Origin: Collinsella sp.
Lineage (GTDB): Bacteria > Actinomycetota > Coriobacteriia > Coriobacteriales > Coriobacteriaceae
Direction: 5' to 3'
Assembly (NCBI GenBank): GCA_031292915.1
Contig: JAUMSH010000028.1
Location: forward strand, 1-13,652
Length of the DNA stretch: 13,652 bases
Shown: positions 8,291-13,652 of the stretch, piece after piece
How positions within the stretch are numbered: the first letter of the stretch is position 1
Layout of the letters: each line of letters opens with the position of its first letter
Made by a program: the position numbers and the translations under genes
Notes under the pieces: model-generated
What the model was told of the DNA's origin: nothing
Databases searched by the model: none
The model's input: the letters and a program-made list of their open reading frames with translations, nothing else

Positions 8291-9103
8291 ATGACAGCTA
8301 TCGATCGGGGCCGGGCGACCGCGGCCTTCAAACGCTATACCGATGCCTACGACGCCACCAATCCACGTATCGCGCTCAAAATCGAGCATACGTACCACGT
8401 TGCCGAGGCATGCGATGCCGTGGCGCGCGAGCAGGGCTGGTCGACAGAGGATATTGACCTGGCCTGGCTTTGCGGCCTGTTACACGATATGGGACGCTTT
8501 GAACAGTTGCGGCGCTGGGACACCTTTAAGGACGCCGAGAGTATGAGCCACGCAGCGTTGGGCGTCGGGGTCCTCTTTGGCGAGAACTCCGACGACGCGC
8601 CTGCCACAACAAGCATCCGAGATTTTATCGAGACTGACGAGCACGACGAGCTCATCCGCGCAAGCATTGCCTATCACAGCGACTTTCGCCTGCCGGCACA
8701 ACTTGACGAGCGCACGCGGCGCTTCTGCGATATCGTGCGCGATGGCGACAAGATCGACATTATGCGCACCATCGCCGACAGCACCGTCGACACTATCCTC
8801 AAGGTTAATGAGGACACATTTCTCGCCAGCCGGTTCTCGACACCGGCTCTCGCTGCCTTTGACGAGCGCCGCTGCGTCGCACGCGATGAACGCAACGAGC
8901 CCGCAGACTACCTGGTGGGACTCATCTGCTTTATGTTTGAGCTCGTCTATCCAGCGAGCCGCGCGCTGGCGCGCGAGCAGGGCGATATCTACCGCCTGCT
9001 CGATGCGCCCTTTGGCATTGCGCGCCCCTTTACCGATCCCGCCACGCAAGCGACCTGGGAGCGCCTAAAGGACGAGATGCGCGACTGGCTGGCGCGCGCC
9101 TAG
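8291..9103 (+). CDS. HD-domain metal-dependent phosphohydrolase
   Basis: A soluble 270-residue protein with an HD superfamily metal-binding set: His33/His36 in HTYHV, His65-Asp66 in LLHDMGRFEQ, His87 in SHAALG, His129 in AYHSDF and Asp153 in RDGDKID. Such proteins hydrolyse phosphate esters of nucleotides or related compounds, but the fold covers many substrates and none can be assigned here. ATG 8291 is supported by AGGAAG at 8280-8285, 5 nt upstream. The C-terminal 90 residues (FELVYPASRALAREQGDIY and following) are helical and less characteristic. It is divergent from azlC and convergent with etfA; its TAG stop overlaps the etfA stop in a shared CTAG, leaving no room for a terminator. The link to either neighbour is unclear. 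Confidence 0.85.
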   Translation: MTAIDRGRATAAFKRYTDAYDATNPRIALKIEHTYHVAEACDAVAREQGWSTEDIDLAWLCGLLHDMGRFEQLRRWDTFKDAESMSHAALGVGVLFGENSDDAPATTSIRDFIETDEHDELIRASIAYHSDFRLPAQLDERTRRFCDIVRDGDKIDIMRTIADSTVDTILKVNEDTFLASRFSTPALAAFDERRCVARDERNEPADYLVGLICFMFELVYPASRALAREQGDIYRLLDAPFGIARPFTDPATQATWERLKDEMRDWLARA

Positions 9104-10305
9104 CGCTCAAGCTGGGCCAGCAGCTCCTCGACGACCTCGACGGCATCGCCGACAACCTTGTACTGGGCAGCACCAAAGATGGGGGCATCCGGGTCCTCGT
9201 TGATGGCGATAATGCACTCCGCCCCACCGATGCCGGCAAGATGCTGGATGGCGCCCGAAACACCGATACTCACGAGAAGCTTGGGCGAAACCGATACGCC
9301 CGTCTGACCAATCTGATGGCGATACTCCAACCAGCCGGCCTCCACGACAGGTCGCGTGCAGCCAAGCTCGGCTCCCAGGGCCTCGGCGAGCCTTCGCATC
9401 AGCGGCAGGTTTTTCTTGGAACCAATGCCGCGACCCACCACGACCAGGCGCTCGGCATCGGCAATTGATGCCTGCTGTCCCCACTCCTCGGCGGAAATCG
9501 AGATCTCGACACGAGCCTTAGCATCATCCGCAAGTGATATCTGGGTGATCGTGCCGGAGCGGCCGTAGTCAAAGTCGGACGCCTTAAAGATGCCGGGACG
9601 CACCGTTGCCATCTGGGGACGATGATTGGGGCAGACGATGGTGGCCATCAGGTTGCCGCCAAACGCCGGACGCGTCTGTTGCAGCAGCCTCGTCTCCGTA
9701 TCCATCGAAAGTACGGTGCAGTCAGCCGTAAGGCCCGTCTGCAAACGCACGGCAACGCCAGGCGCCAGCTCGCGGCCAAAGGCGGTCGCACCGTACAGAA
9801 TGGCTTCGGGCTTACGCTCGGCTACCAAATCGCAGATGAGACGCGCGTAAACCTCCGCATCGTTCTGGCGCAGACGCTCGTCGCGACAGACCAGGACCTC
9901 GTCTGCACCGGCGCAGACCAAACGCTCCAGGTCACCGAGAGAGCCCTCGGGGCCCATACCGACCAGCGCCACCAGACGGCAGCCGCGAGCATCGGCAAGC
10001 TCGCGGCCCTTGCCCATGAGCTCATAGGCAACGGGAGTCACCGTATCGTGCTCGTCGGTCTGCACGAATACCCAAATGCCTCGATATGCATCAAGGTCCA
10101 CCGCGCCAGCGGCCTCGTCACGCTCGATCGAGATAGCGTTGACAGGGCAGGCGTCAACGCACCCGCCGCATAGGATGCAGCCGTCGGTTACGCGGGCGCA
10201 ACGGTTGGGCCGCTCGCCTTCCACTACGATGCCGCCCGAGGCACAGGCGCGAACGCAGCGACCGCAGCCGATACAGGCTTCGCTATCGATACTCAGTCCG
10301 CTCAT
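9100..10305 (-). CDS. etfA: Electron transfer flavoprotein alpha subunit with N-terminal ferredoxin domain
   Basis: 401 residues, longer than the usual 310-340 of EtfA because of an N-terminal ferredoxin module. Two full CxxCxxCxxxC motifs are present: Cys11/14/17/21 and Cys43/46/49/53, predicting two [4Fe-4S] clusters. The EtfA core follows from about residue 75, with the FAD-binding C-terminal domain showing GRGIGSKKNLPL, TRPVVEAGW, QIGQTGVSVSPKLLVSIGVS and INEDPDAPIF. ATG 10305 abuts the etfB stop (TAGATG), and GAGGGG stands 9 nt upstream inside etfB, so translation is coupled. Ferredoxin-fused EtfA occurs in electron-bifurcating or confurcating complexes of anaerobes such as the lactate dehydrogenase and caffeyl-CoA reductase complexes of Acetobacterium woodii. 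Role here: pass electrons between ferredoxin and the EtfB flavin. The gene ends within the HD gene's stop codon. Confidence 0.93.
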   Translation of the reverse strand: MSGLSIDSEACIGCGRCVRACASGGIVVEGERPNRCARVTDGCILCGGCVDACPVNAISIERDEAAGAVDLDAYRGIWVFVQTDEHDTVTPVAYELMGKGRELADARGCRLVALVGMGPEGSLGDLERLVCAGADEVLVCRDERLRQNDAEVYARLICDLVAERKPEAILYGATAFGRELAPGVAVRLQTGLTADCTVLSMDTETRLLQQTRPAFGGNLMATIVCPNHRPQMATVRPGIFKASDFDYGRSGTITQISLADDAKARVEISISAEEWGQQASIADAERLVVVGRGIGSKKNLPLMRRLAEALGAELGCTRPVVEAGWLEYRHQIGQTGVSVSPKLLVSIGVSGAIQHLAGIGGAECIIAINEDPDAPIFGAAQYKVVGDAVEVVEELLAQLER

Positions 10306-11121
10306 CTATGCCATCCCCTCGATAATCTTGGCAAGTTTTGCCGCCTGCTCGGACGCCGTTCCTTCAACGGCCTCGCACGTTTGGTCGCGGTCGGGCACAA
10401 ACGATCGCACGACCTGTGTCGGCGAGCCGGCAAGGCCGCAGCGCGCGGGGTCGGCATGCACGTCGGCAGCGTTGACCACGCGTACATCCGCCTCCTCGGC
10501 CGCACGAATACCGGCAATGCTCGGCATGCGCAGTTGGCCAATCTCCTTGGCGGTCGTCATCGCGCACGACATCTCAAGATAGACCGTCTCCTCGCCGGCA
10601 TCGCAGCCGTGAACAAGCGCCAGTGAACCACAGGTCGTAAAGCCCGCGCTCTGCACGCAGCTCACGTCGGTCACGCAGGGAATCTCAAAGGCACCGGCAA
10701 GCTCGGGACCAATCTGGGCCGTATCGCCGTCCACCGCCATCTTGCCGCAGATGAGCAGGTCGAAATCCTCGTCGAGTGCCTCGATGCCGCACTTGAGGGC
10801 ATAGGTGGTTGCCAGGGTATCGGCACCTGCAAAGGCGCGGTCGGTCAGCAGCAGTGCGTCATCGGCGCCTCGGGCGATGCAGTCGCGCAATAGCGATTCG
10901 GTCGCGGGGATGCCCATCGACACCACCGTTACGCGCACGTCCATGCCAAAGCCGATAAAGTCATCCTTCAGCGCCAGCGCGCATTCCAAAGCGCTCGCAT
11001 CGAACGGGTTAATGACCGCCTGCTTGCCATCGCGCACGATGGTATTGGTCTTGGGGTCCATCTTGACCTCGGTGCTGCCCGGCACTGCCTTGACGCACAC
11101 CACCATATGGAAATCGCTCAT
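10306..11121 (-). CDS. etfB: Electron transfer flavoprotein beta subunit
   Basis: 271 residues, normal EtfB length. It shows the EtfB start VVCVKAVPGSTEVKMDP, then VSMGIPATESLLRDCIARGA, TDRAFAGADTLATTYAL (about 93-109) and CGKMAVDGDTAQIGPELAG (about 125-143), which binds flavin. The DRAFAGADT and DGDTAQ forms resemble the bifurcating, NAD-binding group of Etf proteins rather than mitochondrial-type EtfB, so NAD(H) exchange at this subunit is likely; this is a judgement from motif memory. I prefer ATG 11121, 9 nt after a GGGGG site; GTG 11127 is an alternative that would overlap the upstream gene by 4 nt (GTGA). Either way it is coupled to the dehydrogenase gene before it and touches etfA after it. 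It forms the EtfAB heterodimer with the next gene. Confidence 0.93.
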   Translation of the reverse strand: MSDFHMVVCVKAVPGSTEVKMDPKTNTIVRDGKQAVINPFDASALECALALKDDFIGFGMDVRVTVVSMGIPATESLLRDCIARGADDALLLTDRAFAGADTLATTYALKCGIEALDEDFDLLICGKMAVDGDTAQIGPELAGAFEIPCVTDVSCVQSAGFTTCGSLALVHGCDAGEETVYLEMSCAMTTAKEIGQLRMPSIAGIRAAEEADVRVVNAADVHADPARCGLAGSPTQVVRSFVPDRDQTCEAVEGTASEQAAKLAKIIEGMA

Positions 11122-11123
11122 CT

Positions 11124-12725
11124 TCACGCGCCCCCTTTCTGGACGAGCTCATCCAAGAGCTTCTCCGAAAACAGGTTACCGCGACCCAGCTGCCCGGCAG
11201 GATCGAGCTGGAGCTTGAGCCGCGCCGACTCGACCATGGCCTCGTGACCGTACATCGTCTCCAAGAAGCCCGCCTTGATCTTGCCGACGCCGTGTTCGGC
11301 GGAGACGGCGCCACCCATGGCCGTGACCTCGGAAGCCCACTGGGCAAAGAGTTCTCCGCCGCGGCGGTAATCCTGCGCATCGCGCGGCAGAATGTTCACA
11401 TGCAGATGGTTGTTACCGATGTGCCCCCAGGCGGCAGATTCAAGCCCGCTTTCGGCCAACGTACGGCGATAAAGGGCGATGACATCGGCCAAGCGTGCGT
11501 TGGGCACCGACATATCCGAACCCAGTTTGGTGATGGTGGGATCCGTGCGACGACGCTCGTCGATGAGCATGTTGACGCTCTCGGGCACCGCATGGCGGAA
11601 GAATCGCTGACACTCGCGATCGACCTCGGTGCGCGCGACCCATGTCGCATCGTCGCTTCCGCCCGCAAGCTCCAGTACCCACCCCAAGTGATACAGCTCC
11701 TCAGTCGCCTGGGCTTCGTCGTCGCAGTCGAGCTCCACGTAGACACAGACCTTGGCGTCTTTGTCGAGCGCCGGCAGCGAGGCGAACGCGGTCGACTGCT
11801 CACGCTGACGACGCAGGATATCCAGGGCGCCCGCATCGAAATATTCGATGGCAGCCGCGTGGGACAGGACGGGACGCACAGAATCGGTGAAGGACACGGC
11901 CTTGTCTTCGCTATCAAAGAAGCAGCTCACGCCCCAAACGACCGCAGGCGCCGCCTGCAGGGCAATCTCGAGCTCGGTGATGACGCCGAGTGTGCCACAC
12001 GCACCGATAAACAGATCGATGGCATCCATATCGTCAGCAACGAAATAGCCCGAAGCATTTTTGGTCTTGGGCATGGTGTAGTCGGGAAGGTCGAGCTCGA
12101 GCGTGCGGCCCTGCACCGTGACGAGCGAAAGGCGGCGACCCTGTGCAAAAACCTCGCCACGGTGAAGCTCGAGCAGGTCGCCATCGGTCAGCACGACATG
12201 AAGGCCCGTGACGTGAGGGCGCATGGGGCCGTAAGCGTAGCTACGGGCGCCGGAAGCGTTGCATGCCGCCATACCGCCCAGGCAGGCAGATGCCTCGGTG
12301 GGATCGGTAGGAAAGAATTGTTCGGGAGCTTCCTGGAACTCCTCGTAGGCCTCAAGCGATGCCTGGTCCCAGCCGGCAGTCGGCAGCACTTTCTTGCCCA
12401 GTTGCTTGCGCAGCTCAGACAGCACGACGCCGGGCGCCACACGCAAAAGAAAGCGGCCCTGCTCATCGCGGCGAATGCCTAGGTAGCGATTCATGCGGGA
12501 AGTATTGAGAATGTGACCGCCATGAGGCACGGCGCCGGCGGCAAGACCGGTCCGGGCGCCCTGAACCGTCACCGGGACACGCTCGGCATGGAGCTTTTTC
12601 AAAATGGCGCGGACCTCGTCCTCCGTTGTCGGAAACGAGATGCTCGAGGCCTCGCCCGATGTGCGAGACTCATCGCGGCCATACTCTTCGAACTCGTCGG
12701 TGAAGGGTTTGATGGTTGCCGACAC
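11124..12725 (-). CDS. FAD-linked 2-hydroxyacid (lactate-type) dehydrogenase, Etf-coupled
   Basis: 533 residues with the two-domain GlcD/D-lactate dehydrogenase plan. A PCMH-type FAD-binding domain (about 28-210) shows VTVQGARTGLAAGAVPHGG, LPTAGWDQAS and TEASACLGGMAACNASGARS, plus GACGTLGVITELEIAL near 240-255. The C-terminal oxidase domain has the catalytic/metal-type motifs GHIGNNHLHVN (434-444) and SAEHGVGKIK (475-484). It oxidises a 2-hydroxyacid, most simply lactate, to the 2-oxoacid and passes electrons to EtfAB encoded directly downstream. The start is GTG 12725, supported by AAGGGGGAG 5 nt upstream. It is somewhat longer than the A. woodii-type enzyme of about 465 residues as I recall it, including an insertion around DQASLEAYEEFQEAPEQFF. 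Substrate could also be glycolate or D-2-hydroxyglutarate; no lactate permease or racemase is visible nearby. Confidence 0.88.
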   Translation of the reverse strand: MSATIKPFTDEFEEYGRDESRTSGEASSISFPTTEDEVRAILKKLHAERVPVTVQGARTGLAAGAVPHGGHILNTSRMNRYLGIRRDEQGRFLLRVAPGVVLSELRKQLGKKVLPTAGWDQASLEAYEEFQEAPEQFFPTDPTEASACLGGMAACNASGARSYAYGPMRPHVTGLHVVLTDGDLLELHRGEVFAQGRRLSLVTVQGRTLELDLPDYTMPKTKNASGYFVADDMDAIDLFIGACGTLGVITELEIALQAAPAVVWGVSCFFDSEDKAVSFTDSVRPVLSHAAAIEYFDAGALDILRRQREQSTAFASLPALDKDAKVCVYVELDCDDEAQATEELYHLGWVLELAGGSDDATWVARTEVDRECQRFFRHAVPESVNMLIDERRRTDPTITKLGSDMSVPNARLADVIALYRRTLAESGLESAAWGHIGNNHLHVNILPRDAQDYRRGGELFAQWASEVTAMGGAVSAEHGVGKIKAGFLETMYGHEAMVESARLKLQLDPAGQLGRGNLFSEKLLDELVQKGGA

Positions 12726-12843
12726 GCGAACTCCCCCTTTAGCTAACTACAGTGTTTGCAGGGAGATGTTACCGCATCGTTTCGTCGACGTGTTCGAGAC
12801 CGTCTCCATAATTAGCGATTTTTACGTACGTGCAATTCGGCGA

Positions 12844-12917
12844 GCGGCAAGGTTTCCTCGGCAGACGATGCTTTTGGCACATGTCGCCTTACCGCCAGCG
12901 ACCACGCAATTGTCGCT
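12844..12917. repeat. Two nested/adjacent hairpin-forming inverted repeats
   Basis: GCGGCAAGG (12844-12852) pairs with CCTTACCGC (12887-12895) with one mismatch over a 34-nt loop. Immediately after, AGCGAC (12897-12902) pairs with GTCGCT (12912-12917). No T run follows on the + strand, and on the minus strand the T run precedes the stem, so neither is a terminator. They could fold in the leader of the minus-strand LDH operon. I cannot match them to a known riboswitch. Confidence 0.4.
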
Positions 12918-12979
12918 CGAAAAAAGTTGAAGTAATTTTTACCATCTTTTACCTGCGGAGATGTCAATCCGTCAAGCAT

Positions 12980-12997
12980 TTGGTCAGAAATTGGTCA
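12980..12997. promoter_or_regulatory. Direct-repeat operator candidate, 7-4-7 layout
   Basis: TTGGTCA occurs at 12980-12986 and again at 12991-12997, separated by GAAA. The 11-bp period and A-rich 4-bp spacer match the layout of OmpR/PhoB-family response-regulator sites. Further GTCAA copies stand at 12963 and 12971, and GTCA/TGAC (12994-13006) forms a small dyad. The site lies 75 nt before ATG 13072. No regulator gene is in the window. Confidence 0.4.
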
Positions 12998-13071
12998 AGT
13001 AGTGACTGATACGGTCGGCATCGACAGCCAAAACCAATGGAAGTTTTGGCCCCAGAAGCAGGGAGGTTCCC

Positions 13072-13368
13072 ATGGCATATTACTGGCCCCAGTACGGCGT
13101 CGCCATCGAGGTCGACGACGATCCCTATCTCCTGCCTTTCGACGAAGAGGCGTTCCCCGATACGGCGGTCTACCACGTCACCACCGATGTTATCTGCGAC
13201 CCCGAGTCGTTCTCGGCGCTCGCCCACCACATCGCGCGTATCCACAACATCGAGCTTCCTCACGACTTCGACGAGCTCATCTACTCGCGCCGCCTGATGC
13301 TTCACATGCTCTTTGGAGCGGACTCGTCCACGTTCGCACGCGTCTACACCACCAAGGACGCCGCATGA
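13072..13368 (+). CDS. Hypothetical acidic protein, 98 residues
   Basis: I do not recognise a family. The protein is soluble by composition, with no signal peptide or membrane helix. It opens with an aromatic stretch, MAYYWPQYGVAIEVDDDPYL, and is acidic in the first half (runs of Asp/Glu). It has scattered His residues, including SALAHHIARIHNIELPHDF near 69-85 region, and ends in a helix-like segment RRLMLHMLFG before the C-terminus. ATG 13072 has a clear GGGAGG site 5 nt upstream (13061-13066), and codon use matches the neighbourhood, so it is very likely real. Its TGA overlaps the ATG of the next gene (ATGA), implying translational coupling and a shared role. Expression may be controlled by the direct repeat 75 nt upstream. 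Confidence 0.78.
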   Translation: MAYYWPQYGVAIEVDDDPYLLPFDEEAFPDTAVYHVTTDVICDPESFSALAHHIARIHNIELPHDFDELIYSRRLMLHMLFGADSSTFARVYTTKDAA

Positions 13369-13652
13369 GTGCGAAAAAGCCGCCCCGCCTTGCAGGGCTG
13401 GGGCGTCGCAAGAAACTCGTCGTTGTCTGCCTGGCTATCGTCTGCGCCCTCATCGCCGTAGGGCTATACGCCTGGCAGTCGCAGCCCGTGCCCGAAGCGG
13501 GCGCCTCGGTCACGACGGCCGAGGGCAAAACGCGTCAGGAAATCCAAGATGAGCTCGACGCCATCGTCCGCGACAACATGATGACGATTTCGGTCGCACC
13601 GGTCGCTCAGCTACAGGAGGACGGCAAGCTGCGCGTCAACGTGCAAAACGTC
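13365..13652 (+). CDS. Membrane-anchored protein, 3'-truncated by window
   Basis: The frame from ATG 13365 stays open for all 96 codons to the window end. The N-terminus is basic (SAKKPPRLAGLGRRKK), followed by one hydrophobic helix LVVVCLAIVCALIAVGLYAW at about residues 18-37, then a polar, presumably external region. This reads as an uncleaved anchor or signal peptide; no lipobox Cys is placed for processing. The segment TRQEIQDELDAIVRDNMMTISVAP, followed by a DGKLRVNV stretch, recalls small secreted or anchored proteins of Gram-positive conjugative-type regions from memory, but I cannot name the family with confidence. It overlaps the preceding gene by 4 nt (ATGA) and has no separate ribosome site, so it is translationally coupled. 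The C-terminal extent is unknown. Confidence 0.75.
   Translation, partial: MSAKKPPRLAGLGRRKKLVVVCLAIVCALIAVGLYAWQSQPVPEAGASVTTAEGKTRQEIQDELDAIVRDNMMTISVAPVAQLQEDGKLRVNVQNV

Larger units (their letters stand above)
12726..13071. other. Divergent intergenic region, AT-richer than its surroundings
   Basis: 346 nt without a convincing gene, separating the LDH-Etf operon (-) from the two-gene unit (+). It must hold both promoters, but no strong -35/-10 pair is evident. On the minus strand TTGCAC and TAATTA near 12838 and 12812 form a weak pair. Small palindromes occur at 12783-12790 (CGTCGACG), 12796-12806 (GAGACCGTCTC) and 12824-12831 (ACGTACGT). TTTTACC is repeated 10 bp apart (12937-12943 and 12947-12953). 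A short + frame over 12604-12930 has no ribosome site or family features. Confidence 0.6.

Noticed and set aside
11244..12482. Plus-strand 412-codon frame inside the dehydrogenase gene, and similar frames at 5959-7113 and 7417-8457
   Set aside because: They are shadows of real minus-strand genes with recognised motifs; no ribosome sites or family sequence were seen in them.
12897..12917. AGCGAC/GTCGCT hairpin as a terminator
   Set aside because: An A run, not a T run, follows on the + strand, and on the minus strand the T run comes before the stem.
12604..12930. Short plus-strand frame reaching into the intergenic region
   Set aside because: More than a third overlaps the dehydrogenase gene, and it has no ribosome site or recognisable domain.
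1..13652. Prophage, insertion sequence, CRISPR, toxin-antitoxin or tRNA
   Set aside because: No transposase or integrase motif, repeat-spacer pattern, cloverleaf or terminal repeat was found; the genes are ordinary chromosomal ones.

Overview
The window looks like chromosomal DNA from a GC-rich, anaerobic, low-oxygen-lifestyle bacterium. The strong preference for G/C-ending codons, a clostridial/coriobacterial style single-chain PurL, a lactate dehydrogenase/electron-transfer-flavoprotein set of the strictly anaerobic type, and AzlCD and KdgT carriers together fit a gut actinobacterium of the Coriobacteriia (for example a Collinsella relative). That placement is inferred from gene content only. 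I see no mobile element, CRISPR array, rRNA or tRNA.

Layout. (1) 1-3525 (+): the 3' 94% or so of purL (purine biosynthesis), cut by the window edge and closed by a strong intrinsic terminator. (2) 3625-4560 (+): an EamA/DMT drug/metabolite transporter whose ribosome binding site starts just after that terminator; it ends in its own terminator. (3) 4663-5804 (-): a seven-helix membrane diguanylate cyclase broken by a -1 type frameshift inside the GGDEF domain. (4) 5992-7014 (-): a KdgT-type 2-keto-3-deoxygluconate permease followed by a long hairpin. (5) 7158-8163 (-): azlC-azlD, a branched-chain amino acid exporter pair overlapping by 11 nt. (6) 8291-9103 (+): an HD-domain phosphohydrolase divergent from azlC; a perfect 10-bp inverted repeat lies between the two. 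(7) 9100-12725 (-): a tightly packed three-gene operon reading FAD-linked 2-hydroxyacid (lactate-type) dehydrogenase, EtfB, then EtfA with an N-terminal two-cluster ferredoxin domain. (8) 12726-13071: a comparatively AT-rich divergent intergenic region with hairpins and a phased direct repeat. (9) 13072-13652 (+): an unrecognised acidic 98-residue protein overlapping by 4 nt (ATGA) a membrane-anchored protein that runs off the window.

How the genes fit together. The functional centre is the LDH-EtfB-EtfA operon. The composition suggests a flavin-based electron-confurcating complex in which lactate (or a similar 2-hydroxyacid) oxidation with NAD+ is driven by reduced ferredoxin. Its 3' end meets the HD-domain gene tail to tail: both stop codons sit in a single CTAG. 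The remaining genes are ordinary transporters and housekeeping genes. The final two-gene unit is the least understood part, and its upstream region carries a 7-bp direct repeat with 4-bp A-rich spacer that resembles OmpR/PhoB-family operators.
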